Shown: positions 1 through 8,876 of the stretch, piece after piece
Layout of the letters: each line of letters starts with the position of its first letter
How positions within the stretch are numbered: the stretch's first letter is position 1
Origin: Solitalea koreensis
GTDB taxonomy: Bacteria; Bacteroidota; Bacteroidia; Sphingobacteriales; Sphingobacteriaceae
Reading direction: 5' to 3'
Length of the DNA: 64,000 nt
Assembly: GCF_900182575.1 (NCBI RefSeq)
Contig: NZ_FXSZ01000001.1
Coordinates: 62,001 to 126,000 of the forward strand
Position numbers and translations under genes: made by a program
Notes under the pieces: model-generated
Told to the model about the DNA's origin: nothing
Seen by the model: only the letters and a program-made list of their open reading frames with translations
The model's database searches: none

Positions 1-106
1 AAATAATTCGAACAATGGTTTTATCGACATCGAAATATTCACCCAAACCAGCACATACACCACCTATTACTCTGTCTTCTTTGTTTTTATAAAGCTTTTT
101 TGTCAT
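1..106 (-). CDS. PspC domain-containing protein (N-terminal fragment, runs off the window)
   Basis: The minus strand reads ATG at 106 followed by 35 open codons to the window edge. The start reads [20 protein letters not shown], followed by [14 protein letters not shown], which is the PspC signature (basic start, [11 protein letters not shown], then D-T-VR). PspC-family proteins are small inner-membrane proteins of the phage-shock and envelope-stress response. Only the first third of a typical 60-70 residue protein is visible, so the membrane segment lies outside. The gene lies 63 bases downstream of the SDR gene on the same strand and could be co-transcribed with it. Confidence 0.85.
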   Translation of the reverse strand, partial: MTKKLYKNKEDRVIGGVCAGLGEYFDVDKTIVRII

Positions 107-168
107 GAGTTTATGTTGAGTTTAACTAAAAATAAACAATTCCTATTGATGTACAATAAAAGCGAATG

Positions 169-870
169 TTAAACTTCTCCAAAAGTAGGTCGAATTATAA
201 TTTCATCTACCACAGCTCCTTCACTCATTTTCCAAGCGTTCAAAATCGCTGAAGCTACATCTTCCGGCTGAATAAATCTACTTGCAGGAATAGTAGTTCC
301 TTCCCAAGAAGCGGTAAGTGTTGAACCCGGCAAAACGGCGGTAACTTTTATCCCCCGGTACATCAATTCTTCTCTTAAAACTTTAGTAAGACCGAGCAAG
401 GCAATTTTTGACACACTATATGACCCGGCAGCAATAACAGGTTTAATGCTGGCTATTGAACAAATATTAAAAATATGCCCCTTCCCTTCTTCCAGCATCG
501 GCCCGGCCAGGTATTTTGAAAGATAATAAGCCGGGTAAACATTCGTTTCGATCATTGCTTCTAATGAACCATCTTCTTCATCCATAATAGTTGACGGAAT
601 ATATTGACCAACATTGTTCACCAACACGTCAACTGTTCCCAATTCTTCAGCTATAAAATCAACAAACGCCAAAAGCTCATCCTTATTGGCACAATCTAAA
701 CTTTTATGAACAATTGTTTGATTAGGATATTTGTCTTTCAATTCATTTCCCAGAAGTTCCAAATCATCTTCATTGCGTGCGCAAATGGCAAGATCAAACC
801 CTTGCTCTGCAAAAACTTCTGCGACTGATTTTCCAATTCCGCGAGAAGCACCGGTAATAACTGCTATCAT
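169..870 (-). CDS. SDR family NAD(P)-dependent oxidoreductase
   Basis: This is a 233-residue classical short-chain dehydrogenase/reductase, probably cytosolic. The N-terminal nucleotide-binding loop TGASRGIGKS (residues 6-15) and the NNVG motif near residue 85 build the Rossmann fold. The catalytic Ser-Tyr-Lys is seen as S in NICSIASI and YSVSK about 13 residues later. Length is normal for the family. The substrate cannot be told from sequence; FabG-like and sepiapterin-reductase-like members share these motifs. The ATG at 870 is followed directly by the glycine-rich loop, so the start is sound. It is divergent from the MlaE-type gene. Confidence 0.93.
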   Translation of the reverse strand: MIAVITGASRGIGKSVAEVFAEQGFDLAICARNEDDLELLGNELKDKYPNQTIVHKSLDCANKDELLAFVDFIAEELGTVDVLVNNVGQYIPSTIMDEEDGSLEAMIETNVYPAYYLSKYLAGPMLEEGKGHIFNICSIASIKPVIAAGSYSVSKIALLGLTKVLREELMYRGIKVTAVLPGSTLTASWEGTTIPASRFIQPEDVASAILNAWKMSEGAVVDEIIIRPTFGEV

Positions 871-1067
871 ATTAGTTAAAAGTTATAAGTTCAAAGTTAT
901 AAGTTTTTTGAAGAGCAGATGGGAGATAATGCCGCTAAATCCATCCTGAACTATGGTTCAATGAACTATTGAGTCAAGCCTTAATAAACTAATGACTAAT
1001 ATTGCTTATTTTCGCAAAATATCCGCAGGAGTTTAACTCTGCAAATTACTTCAGAAAAATATATCGA

Positions 1068-1802
1068 ATGCTATTTTATCATTTAGGAAAATACGTTTTA
1101 CTAATGAAGGCTTCATTGAAGAGGCCTGAAAAATGGAGTTTTTACTGGAAAGAGATTATTCGTGAAATGGTATCAATTGGAGTGGGTTCAGTGGGTATTA
1201 TTAGCATCATCTCGATCTTTATGGGGGCGGTAACTACCGTTCAAACAGCCTTTCAATTGGTAAGTAACTTAATTCCATTATCCGTTATCGGACAAATTAC
1301 ACGTGATAACTCTATTCTGGAATTGAGCCCAACGATTGGAGCCTTGGTGTTAGCCGGAAAAACAGGATCAAATATCGCCTCTCAAATTGGCACCATGCGC
1401 GTTACAGAACAAATTGACGCATTGGAAGTTATGGGAGTAAACTCGCCAGGGTATTTAATCTTACCAAAAATAATTGCTGGCATCACCATGATCCCAATGC
1501 TGGTAATTGTTTCTGTATTTCTGAGTATTTTAGGTGGAATGATCGCCGGAAACCTTTCTGGCGCAGTTACCCAATCGGAATACATTACTGGTTTACAAGC
1601 CGACTTCAAAACTATTCTGTTAACCGCAGGTATGGTTAAAGCAATTGTTTATGCGTTCATCATCACCTCCGTTTCCTCTTACCAGGGATTTTATACCGAA
1701 GGCGGTGCATTAGAAGTTGGCGAATCAAGCACCCGTGCTGTTGTTGTAAGCTGTATCCTGATTTTATTTGCCGACTATATTATTGCCCAACTGTTATTAT
1801 GA
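1068..1802 (+). CDS. MlaE-family lipid ABC transporter permease
   Basis: This 244-residue integral membrane permease belongs to the MlaE/YrbE family, which moves phospholipids between inner and outer membranes together with an MlaF ATPase and an MCE protein. The family signature is present: GALVLAGKTGSNIASQIGTM followed by RVTEQIDALEVMG, and four to five hydrophobic segments are visible. An upstream TTG (1002) in frame would add 22 residues, but ATG 1068 (MLFYHLGKY) fits family N-termini better, so it was chosen. The stop overlaps the ATPase start in an ATGA (1799-1802), indicating translational coupling. No MCE/MlaD gene follows, so the third component must be elsewhere. Confidence 0.92.
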   Translation: MLFYHLGKYVLLMKASLKRPEKWSFYWKEIIREMVSIGVGSVGIISIISIFMGAVTTVQTAFQLVSNLIPLSVIGQITRDNSILELSPTIGALVLAGKTGSNIASQIGTMRVTEQIDALEVMGVNSPGYLILPKIIAGITMIPMLVIVSVFLSILGGMIAGNLSGAVTQSEYITGLQADFKTILLTAGMVKAIVYAFIITSVSSYQGFYTEGGALEVGESSTRAVVVSCILILFADYIIAQLLL

Positions 1803-2557
1803 TCGAAATTAAAGACATCTATAAATCGTTTGATGATAAACAAGTTTTAAAAGGCATTACCTCCACTTTTAAAGAAGGTAGTTGTAACTTGATTATCGGA
1901 GCGAGTGGTTCGGGAAAAACCACGCTGATTAAGTGTATGGTAGGTTTGCATGAAGTAGATTCTGGCGAAATTTTATATAATGATCGGGATTTTGCAAATC
2001 TTGATTTCCATGAACGCATTCCCATCCGTAAAGAAATTGGTATGTTATTTCAAGGATCCGCTCTTTTCGACTCTTTGACTGTTCAAGAAAATGTAATGTT
2101 TTCACTGAACATGTTTACAGAGATGCCAAACAGTGAAAAGCTTGATCGGGTAAATTTTTGTTTGAGCCGTGTCAATCTGGAAAACGTAAATAAAAAATTC
2201 CCAGCTGAGCTTTCAGGAGGCATGAAAAAACGTGTGGGTATTGCCAGAGCAATAGCCATGCAACCCAAGTATTTATATTGTGATGAACCCAACTCCGGCC
2301 TTGACCCTAAAACCTCAATTGTAATTGATAATTTGATTAAGGAAATCACAGAAGAATATAACATCACCACCATTGTAAACACACACGACATGAACTCTGT
2401 GATGGAAATTGGTGATAATATTCTCTTTTTACATAAGGGTGAAAAATGGTGGGAAGGCTCAAGTAAAGATATTCGTCACACACACAATAAAGAACTTAAC
2501 GACTTTGTATTTGCTTCTAAATTCTTTAAAGAAGCAATGGAGAGTAATAACTTATAA
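1799..2557 (+). CDS. MlaF-type ABC transporter ATP-binding protein
   Basis: This 252-residue ATPase partners the preceding MlaE-type permease and powers lipid transport at the inner membrane. It has Walker A GASGSGKT (34-41), a Q-loop in FQGSALF, the signature LSGGMKKRVGIARA, Walker B YLYCDEPNSGLDP and the H-loop in NTHDM. The Met in place of Gln after LSGG is a common MlaF trait. The start overlaps the permease stop by four bases, so the two proteins are probably made in a fixed ratio. The methyltransferase gene starts two bases after its stop. Confidence 0.94.
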   Translation: MIEIKDIYKSFDDKQVLKGITSTFKEGSCNLIIGASGSGKTTLIKCMVGLHEVDSGEILYNDRDFANLDFHERIPIRKEIGMLFQGSALFDSLTVQENVMFSLNMFTEMPNSEKLDRVNFCLSRVNLENVNKKFPAELSGGMKKRVGIARAIAMQPKYLYCDEPNSGLDPKTSIVIDNLIKEITEEYNITTIVNTHDMNSVMEIGDNILFLHKGEKWWEGSSKDIRHTHNKELNDFVFASKFFKEAMESNNL

Positions 2558-2559
2558 CA

Positions 2560-3441
2560 ATGATCAATCTTTTAACGCCCACAAACTGGAAAGATTACGA
2601 GTTAATCGACTGTGGCAATTTTGAAAAACTGGAGCGTTTCGGAAAATACATCCTGATACGCCCCGAGCCACAGGCTGTTTGGGACAAAAATCTTAGCGAA
2701 GCAGAATGGACTAAATTACACCACATTCGTTTTAAAGGCCGTTCAGCCACTTCCGGCGAATGGATTCAAAAAGACCGTTCACAGCCTGATCGCTGGCATA
2801 TTGAGTATAAAACCAAAGACCTTGACCTGAAGTTCAGGTTAGGACTTACTTCTTTTAAACATGTGGGTATCTTCCCTGAACAGGCAGCAAACTGGGATTA
2901 TATTGCTGAGTCGATTAAAATGATGAAAACTCCGCAGCCTAAATTCCTCAACCTTTTTGCTTACACCGGAGGAGCATCTATTGCGGCCAAATGTGCTGGA
3001 GCTGATGTTACTCATGTTGATTCGATTAAACAGGTTGTAACCTGGGCCAAAGAAAACATGGAACAATCCCATCTTAACAACATAAGATGGGTAGTAGAAG
3101 ATGCATTAAAGTTTGTGCAACGAGAGGTAAAACGAGGTAAAAAATACAATGGAATCATTCTGGATCCTCCTGCTTATGGAAACGGCCCCAATGGAGAAAA
3201 ATGGAAGCTGGAAGATAACATCAATGCGATGATGAAAGATGTGGTAAAGCTTCTCGATGAAGAAGAACACTTTCTTATTCTCAATACCTACTCATTGGGC
3301 TTTTCATCAATTATTGTAGAAAATTTAATTAAAAGTTCATTTCCACAAGTGAAAAACCTTGAAATCGGAGAACTTTGTTTAGAAATTACTAAAGGCGGAA
3401 AATTACCACTTGGCGTTTGGGGGAAATTTAGATCATTCTAA
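2560..3441 (+). CDS. Class I SAM-dependent methyltransferase (RlmI/RlmK-like, COG1092)
   Basis: This 293-residue protein has a SAM-binding motif I, NLFAYTGGAS (131-140), an acidic residue D154 at the end of strand 2 and a DPPAYG motif (202-207). Such a motif is typical of rRNA base methyltransferases in the COG1092 group. It is shorter than E. coli RlmI because the N-terminal PUA domain is missing. The probable role is methylation of rRNA or another nucleic acid, but the target base cannot be assigned. It is only two bases behind the MlaF-type gene, so it is in that operon, which is followed by a hairpin terminator at 3448-3481. Confidence 0.85.
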   Translation: MINLLTPTNWKDYELIDCGNFEKLERFGKYILIRPEPQAVWDKNLSEAEWTKLHHIRFKGRSATSGEWIQKDRSQPDRWHIEYKTKDLDLKFRLGLTSFKHVGIFPEQAANWDYIAESIKMMKTPQPKFLNLFAYTGGASIAAKCAGADVTHVDSIKQVVTWAKENMEQSHLNNIRWVVEDALKFVQREVKRGKKYNGIILDPPAYGNGPNGEKWKLEDNINAMMKDVVKLLDEEEHFLILNTYSLGFSSIIVENLIKSSFPQVKNLEIGELCLEITKGGKLPLGVWGKFRSF

Positions 3442-3447
3442 CTAAAG

Positions 3448-3481
3448 AAAATAGTCCATGAACCAATCCATGGATTATTTT
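3448..3481 (+). terminator. Intrinsic terminator of the MlaEF/methyltransferase operon
   Basis: A 13-bp stem (AAAATAGTCCATG pairing with CATGGATTATTTT, one G-U pair) with an 8-base loop lies 7 bases past the methyltransferase stop and ends in a T run. Confidence 0.65.
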
Positions 3482-3617
3482 AAAAACCTACAAAAACCTG
3501 TAACTCTTACCTGCTTTCATCGTAAACATCCACTAACCATTACTAACCATTCTACATCATTTCTTGTTGTATAAGCAATAGACGAGATTCTGCGAATGGA
3601 ATTAAAAATCAAACTCA

Positions 3618-4661
3618 ATGAAATTAAATAAAAATATTTTAATTTTCGGAACCTTAACAATCCTTGCTTTTTCGTCATTTGCTATTTTCTATGGTTTTAA
3701 TAGTTCTGGAAAAGAAATTATTAAGTCCGGCGAGAATAAAAAAACCACTACCATTAGTGCTAATATTAAAAAAAAGGCCTCCATTCCTATTATTGATCCG
3801 GAAAATGACATCCCTTATTCGCCTATAACCTTTGATACGCTGGGAAAATGGGTGGTAAAAGGCCCTAAACCTTTAGCTAATTCGATATTACCAACTAACA
3901 GGATCGTTGCCTTTTACGGAAATCTATATTCCAAAAAAATGGGTGTTCTAGGCGAATATCCAGGAGCTGAAATGTTAAATCGTTTAGATACCGAAATAAA
4001 GAAATGGCAACTTGCTGATCCGAAAACTCCGGTTAAACCAGCCTTGCATTTAATTGTTGTTACGGCTCAGGGGCAACCTGGCAAAAACAATACTTACAAT
4101 TTGCGCATGCCGTACAAGTTAATTGACAGCACCTTATCGTTAGCCAAAAAGCGAAATGCTATTGTTTTTTTAGATATTCAGGTTGGACACAGCACTTTGC
4201 AACAAGAAATTCCATTGCTTGAAAAATACTTAAAATTACCTAATGTACATTTGGGCATTGATCCGGAATTCTCTATGAAATCAGGCGATGTACCGGGTAA
4301 GCGCATTGGAACATTTGATGCTGCGGATGTAAATTATGCAATCAATTATTTACAAAATTTAGTAAAAAGTGATAGCATTCCTCCTAAACTATTAATCGTT
4401 CACCGATTTACCCGTAAAATGGTTACCAATTCAAAAGATATCAAGCTGAAAAGAGAAGTTCAGGTAGTAATGCACATGGATGGCTGGGGGCCTTCTGATC
4501 TTAAAAAAGATACCTACAAACAGTATATCTATAAGGAACCCGTTCAATACACCGGCTTTAAATTATTTTTCAAAAATGATATTAAATGTGGAAAGCCAAT
4601 GATGGAACCCAAAGATGTATTGGCGCTTTACCCACAACCTTTGTATATTCAATACCAGTAA
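3618..4661 (+). CDS. Conserved exported/anchored protein of unknown function
   Basis: I recognise the sequence type (motifs FYGNLYSKKMGVLGEYP and PALHLIVVTAQGQPG) from bacterial hypothetical proteins, but know no function. A single hydrophobic segment at residues 8-27 acts as a signal anchor or signal peptide, followed by a Lys/Ser-rich linker and a globular domain from about residue 65. Alternating hydrophobic strands and helices with end-of-strand acidic residues (FLDIQVG, HLGIDPEF, LLIVHRF, VVMHMDGWG) suggest a TIM-barrel-like fold, possibly a glycoside hydrolase relative; that is inference. It stands alone, with its own terminators on both sides. Confidence 0.85.
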   Translation: MKLNKNILIFGTLTILAFSSFAIFYGFNSSGKEIIKSGENKKTTTISANIKKKASIPIIDPENDIPYSPITFDTLGKWVVKGPKPLANSILPTNRIVAFYGNLYSKKMGVLGEYPGAEMLNRLDTEIKKWQLADPKTPVKPALHLIVVTAQGQPGKNNTYNLRMPYKLIDSTLSLAKKRNAIVFLDIQVGHSTLQQEIPLLEKYLKLPNVHLGIDPEFSMKSGDVPGKRIGTFDAADVNYAINYLQNLVKSDSIPPKLLIVHRFTRKMVTNSKDIKLKREVQVVMHMDGWGPSDLKKDTYKQYIYKEPVQYTGFKLFFKNDIKCGKPMMEPKDVLALYPQPLYIQYQ

Positions 4662-4681
4662 AACCTGCAGTTGATAATATT

Positions 4682-4720
4682 AAAAAGTCCGTCTTGAAAT
4701 TATTCGAGACGGACTTTTTT
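4682..4720. terminator. Bidirectional intrinsic terminator between convergent genes
   Basis: An 8-bp GC-rich stem (GTCCGTCT / AGACGGAC) extended by A5/T5 is placed between the exported protein gene (+) and a small membrane gene (-). The A and T tracts on the two sides let it work in both directions. Confidence 0.8.
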
Positions 4721-4738
4721 ATTAAGGCAAGCTTCTTC

Positions 4739-4939
4739 TCATGCATTTTGCGAGAACTTCTTCCCGGAAGCTGCAATTTTCACCATCGAATAAAAAAGAA
4801 TCAAACATAATCCACTTAATATAATCATACTAATAAGCATAATTGTACGTGAACCAGGTAATTCAAGAAAATTAAAAATTAAACCTGCTAAAAAAAAGAG
4901 CATGCAGGTCACTGCCGGAAAGAGCAACTTGTGTTTCAT
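4739..4939 (-). CDS. Small two-helix membrane protein
   Basis: This 66-residue ORF has an ATG start and two clear hydrophobic segments (about residues 7-25 and 32-52) separated by a short polar turn (ELPGSR), with a basic C-terminus. It matches no family I can name. It ends 19 bases from the shared terminator at 4682-4720, which supports it being a real transcribed gene. It lies downstream of another small membrane gene on the same strand (4998-5255), 58 bases away, so both may form one transcript. Confidence 0.55.
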   Translation of the reverse strand: MKHKLLFPAVTCMLFFLAGLIFNFLELPGSRTIMLISMIILSGLCLILFYSMVKIAASGKKFSQNA

Positions 4940-4997
4940 ATTGAATTTGGGGTTTGGTTTATTCTAAATAAAAAAAATAAAACCAAATAACCAAATT

Positions 4998-5255
4998 CTA
5001 AATTTTATTTACCTTACGCTTAATAGAAGTATTTTTTATTGACTTTGAAGAAGACTTTGAAGAAGACTTTGAAAGATTAGATTTTCTTGGTCCTCTAATA
5101 ACTTTCAATGGCAACCAAATTATAATAAAGATTATCCCAAAAACTCCTGTTAGCCCCCAAATACCTAAAATCATATTTCCGGGAAAGCCTATAACCAGCA
5201 ATAACAGGCCAATGCCTATCAACACGGCTAACGCAATGAATAACTTTTTGATCAT
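4998..5255 (-). CDS. Small membrane protein with Ser/Lys-rich tail
   Basis: This is an 85-residue ORF starting with ATG. It has two hydrophobic segments (about 4-24 and 27-50), then a cytoplasmic-type tail rich in Ser and Lys. The tail contains a short repeat (SKSSSKSSSKS) encoded by a tandem repeat of about 12 bases (5041-5064). The positive tail suggests contact with membrane lipids or nucleic acid, but this is inference. No family is recognised. It lies between the DUF4197 lipoprotein gene and the 66-residue membrane gene, all on the minus strand. Confidence 0.6.
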   Translation of the reverse strand: MIKKLFIALAVLIGIGLLLLVIGFPGNMILGIWGLTGVFGIIFIIIWLPLKVIRGPRKSNLSKSSSKSSSKSIKNTSIKRKVNKI

Positions 5256-5341
5256 TAAAATGAAATAATGTAAAGACTCAAGAAAAAAGATTAATGGCCT
5301 GAGAACAGTAGCAATGTATGTACTCTTTCATTAATCTCCAA

Positions 5342-6064
5342 TTACATATCCTGACGGGCAAATACTTTCTTAAGCAAATCAGTGGTTCGATTAATCGGGT
5401 CTTTTCGAATTGCCAACTCTTCTTTTTCAACCATGAGAAATACGCCATCCATTGCTTTGTTAGTTACATAATCCGTTAAATTCGGATTCACTTTAGCAAC
5501 AAATGGAATCTTATTGTATTTAGTAATGATTTGGGTCCACATTTTGGTGGCTCCAACACTGTCCAGCGAACCTTTTATCACCGGACTAAACGCCTGATAT
5601 AATGGAGTAGAAGTAGTTTTTTTAAGATATTGAGTTGCAGCGTTTTTCTCACCCATTAAAATAGATGTAGCATCCTGAAAGGTCATTTGCTTAACCGCTC
5701 CAACAAAAATGGGCTTAGCCTTACTAGAAGCATCTTCTGCTGCTCTGTTCAATAATTTCAGTCCATCGTCAACTAAACTGCCCATTCCAACTGCTCTCAT
5801 CTTTGATTCAACCTGCTGCAATTCTGGCGGAAGTAGCACTTTAATAGCCTGATTTTTCAAAAATCCATCCGTTACAGACACTTGAGCAATCGCTTTATCA
5901 ACACCTTGATTTAATGCTTGCTTCAACCCGGCCGAAATGTCAAGCTCCCCTGATTGTTGCGTTGCTACTTGAGTTAAAACATCTTTAAAAACTTTTTGTG
6001 CATCACAAGATGAAACCGAAAAAGAAAGAACTACTAAAAGAGCCAAAGGTAATTTCTTGATCAT
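5342..6064 (-). CDS. DUF4197 domain-containing lipoprotein
   Basis: This is a 240-residue exported protein with a lipoprotein signal: a hydrophobic core LPLALLVVLSFSV followed by SSC at residues 18-20. After that comes the DUF4197 domain: GLKQALNQGVDKAI, VKVLLPPELQQVE-like helices, LNRAAEDA and a C-terminal TNKAMDGVFLMVEKEE segment. Members are periplasmic or outer-membrane-anchored helical proteins of unknown role, found widely in Gram-negatives. Length is normal. It lies 31 bases behind parC, so read-through from parC is possible, though the functions look unrelated. Confidence 0.9.
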   Translation of the reverse strand: MIKKLPLALLVVLSFSVSSCDAQKVFKDVLTQVATQQSGELDISAGLKQALNQGVDKAIAQVSVTDGFLKNQAIKVLLPPELQQVESKMRAVGMGSLVDDGLKLLNRAAEDASSKAKPIFVGAVKQMTFQDATSILMGEKNAATQYLKKTTSTPLYQAFSPVIKGSLDSVGATKMWTQIITKYNKIPFVAKVNPNLTDYVTNKAMDGVFLMVEKEELAIRKDPINRTTDLLKKVFARQDM

Positions 6065-6095
6065 ATCGTATTAATTTGAGTGTTTAAAATATTAA

Positions 6096-8780
6096 TTAAA
6101 ACATTGTAATCTGTCCATCATCTTCCAAATCCACATCGTCTGGATTCGTTATTTCAAAATCAACATTTTTAGTTATCGTTTTTTCTGTTGATTCATTTGA
6201 TGATTCGTTTGTGTTATCAGAATCGTTGGTTGATTCTTCTGAATCATGGTTTGAATTCTCGGTTTCCTCTTCTTCCTGTTCAATCAGTTCAACTGAATGT
6301 ATTTCGAACTGACTTAACCGGTTACCATTTGCCTTTAAGCCTTTTACATCGATAAATTCAGCAAGGTTGATTTCGCTTGTCTCTTTATCTTTAGCTTTAC
6401 CTTTAAGAACCGTTAAATTAACAATTGGATTTTCGGCAATACTAACGAGCACTAATTTTGATCCGGATTCATCACTGATAAAAGTATTTTTTTTGTTAAC
6501 GGCCGTATTTTCAGGCACAAACCGTTTTACAAAAAAGTTTTTGGCTTTGCCTTCATAGTGAATCGCTGAAATCACCATTTCAGGATTGAACTTACGGATA
6601 ATCTGCAATCCTTCATCAAAGTGATTGGAGAGATCAAAAGTTGTTAACTCATATTCTCCGTTCTTATAAACAGTAATGATGCGATCATCACCACTGAAAA
6701 AGCCCAGGAAATGACCTCGTCCATCAGCATTTAAACGTTGTAACACTTCATCAAACCAAATCTTGCGACCAGCCAAGGTTGAAACACCTGCAGATTTTAA
6801 GACAATTTTTTTAATAGGATATTTAGTAACAACGTTCCCTTGTGAACCTCTCCCCTTAATAGCCAAATCGGTGAAATCTACATCAAACTGAAGTTTACGT
6901 AATTTTGAATGCGGCTTGAGCTGGATGTTTATCGTTTCAGCCTCACCGTTCGGATTGGCGGTGAACCATAAAACAGAAGAGCCCTTGCTGCCTTTGGTAA
7001 GATCGTATTCTTTATCACGTGTTACTCCACCCACCTGGAAACGTTTCATAAACGATCCGCCACTTGCGCCGTCACGATAAATCATATTATATGCCGTCCG
7101 GTCGTCATTCTTTTTAAACACTCCCACATGAATAATATGTTTACCCATAAATGCCTTTTCGGAAACTTTTGACACAAGGAATTTACCATCGGCACGGAAT
7201 GCGATTATATCATCAATATCAGAACAATCACAAACAAATTCATCTTTACGTAAACCAGTTCCAACAAAACCCTCCTCCCTATTCACATAAAGCTTCACAT
7301 TGGCTAATGCAACTTGGGCAGCCTGTACGGTATCGAATGCCCTAATCTCTGTTTTACGTTCTCGCCCCCTACCATATTTATCCTTTAACCGAGTAAAATA
7401 ATCAATCGTGAACTGGATTAAGTTAGCCAGATGTCCTTCTACTTCATTAATATCATCTTGCAACGCTTTCATTTGCTCGTCCGCTTTTTTCACATCGAAA
7501 CGAGTAATACTACTCATCGGCTTATCGATCAGTTTTTTATAATCCTCCGGAAGAATTTCACGATAAAACTGTGGAAAGAACGGTTCAAAGAGTTTATTCA
7601 ATACTTCAACCACGCTTTCAAAATTACCTGAATTTTCATACGCAGGATTTTTATACATACCTTCTTGAATGAAGATCTTAAGCAATGAACTAAAGAAAAT
7701 CTTTTCTTTTAATTCAGCCAGCTTTATCTCTAATTCTTGTTTCAGTAAGTCCTTTGTACGGTGAGTACATTCAACAAGAATATCATTCACACTCATGAAA
7801 TGCGGCTTATTATCCTTTATTACACAAGTATTAGGCGACAGCGACATTTCACAATTCGTGAATGCATACAAAGCGTCAATCGTTATATCAGGTGATATTC
7901 CCGGTGCAAGATGAATGACAATTTCAACATTTTTGGCAGTATTATCCTCTATCTTTTTGATCTTAATCTTGCCCTTATCATTTGCCGCAATTACGCTATC
8001 AATTAAACCGGTGGTTGTAGTTCCAAAAGGAATTTCGGTAATGACTAAGGTTTTTTTATCACGATCTTGAATCTTCGCACGAACACGTACACGTCCTCCC
8101 CGCTGACCTTCATTGTATTTTGAAAAATCAGCAGAACCTCCGGTTGGGAAATCAGGTAGCAAGTCAGGACGCTTTCCTCTTAGCACTTCAATAGAAGCAT
8201 CAATCAACTCAATAAAATTGTGAGGAAGAATTTTTGTTGCCAAACCCACGGCAATACCTTCAGTTCCGGAGGTTAATACCATTGGAAACTTTACGGGTAA
8301 AATTACGGGTTCATCATTACGTCCATCATATGAAAGTTGCCATTCTGTAGTCTGCGGATTGAACACAACATCCAAGGCAAACTTTGACAAACGCGCTTCA
8401 ATATAACGAGGAGCCGCCGCTGAGTCTCCGGTTATAGGGTCACCCCAGTTCCCCTGCGTATCGATCAATAAGTTTTTTTGCCCGATTTGCACCATGGCAT
8501 CACCGATAGAAGCATCACCATGCGGATGATATTTCATGGTATTACCAATTACGTTGGCTGCTTTATTAAAGCGGCCATCATCCATTTCTTTCAACGAGTG
8601 CAAAATACGTCGCTGTACCGGCTTAAAACCATCGTACATATTAGGCACGGCACGATCAAGGATTACATAGGATGCATAGTCCAAAAACCAACTTTCGTAC
8701 AAACCATCCACTTTGGTTACATCGTGGAGGGTTTCATCATTCGTATTGTTTTGTTCGTTTATATTATCTTGTTCTGACAT
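6096..8780 (-). CDS. parC: DNA topoisomerase IV subunit A (ParC-type)
   Basis: This 894-residue type IIA topoisomerase subunit cuts and rejoins DNA, and with ParE decatenates chromosomes. The breakage-reunion domain starts near residue 25; the catalytic tyrosine is Y126 in AAPRYIEARL, preceded by R125. The quinolone-region segment HPHGDASIGDAM is present at 85-96. The C-terminal beta-pinwheel is followed by a very acidic, Asn/Ser/Glu-rich tail of about 45 residues (roughly 845-890). The partner parE is 96 bases upstream on the same strand. A gyrase A call is less likely given this pairing and the ParC-like length. Confidence 0.93.
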   Translation of the reverse strand: MSEQDNINEQNNTNDETLHDVTKVDGLYESWFLDYASYVILDRAVPNMYDGFKPVQRRILHSLKEMDDGRFNKAANVIGNTMKYHPHGDASIGDAMVQIGQKNLLIDTQGNWGDPITGDSAAAPRYIEARLSKFALDVVFNPQTTEWQLSYDGRNDEPVILPVKFPMVLTSGTEGIAVGLATKILPHNFIELIDASIEVLRGKRPDLLPDFPTGGSADFSKYNEGQRGGRVRVRAKIQDRDKKTLVITEIPFGTTTTGLIDSVIAANDKGKIKIKKIEDNTAKNVEIVIHLAPGISPDITIDALYAFTNCEMSLSPNTCVIKDNKPHFMSVNDILVECTHRTKDLLKQELEIKLAELKEKIFFSSLLKIFIQEGMYKNPAYENSGNFESVVEVLNKLFEPFFPQFYREILPEDYKKLIDKPMSSITRFDVKKADEQMKALQDDINEVEGHLANLIQFTIDYFTRLKDKYGRGRERKTEIRAFDTVQAAQVALANVKLYVNREEGFVGTGLRKDEFVCDCSDIDDIIAFRADGKFLVSKVSEKAFMGKHIIHVGVFKKNDDRTAYNMIYRDGASGGSFMKRFQVGGVTRDKEYDLTKGSKGSSVLWFTANPNGEAETINIQLKPHSKLRKLQFDVDFTDLAIKGRGSQGNVVTKYPIKKIVLKSAGVSTLAGRKIWFDEVLQRLNADGRGHFLGFFSGDDRIITVYKNGEYELTTFDLSNHFDEGLQIIRKFNPEMVISAIHYEGKAKNFFVKRFVPENTAVNKKNTFISDESGSKLVLVSIAENPIVNLTVLKGKAKDKETSEINLAEFIDVKGLKANGNRLSQFEIHSVELIEQEEEETENSNHDSEESTNDSDNTNESSNESTEKTITKNVDFEITNPDDVDLEDDGQITMF

Positions 8781-8876
8781 TTTCAGCCTCTAAAATCAAC
8801 TTTAAAACTTAAGTAATCTGCGTTTTCCACCGTTCTGCTAAGTCTGTTACTTCGCAGCAATATATTTTAATACATC

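Noticed and set aside
878..908. Short AGTTATAAG repeat near the SDR/MlaE divergent region
   Set aside because: A short AT-rich simple repeat with no evidence of a regulator or mobile element.
1002..1067. TTG start adding 22 residues to the MlaE-type permease
   Set aside because: The added residues do not match family N-termini and ATG 1068 fits.
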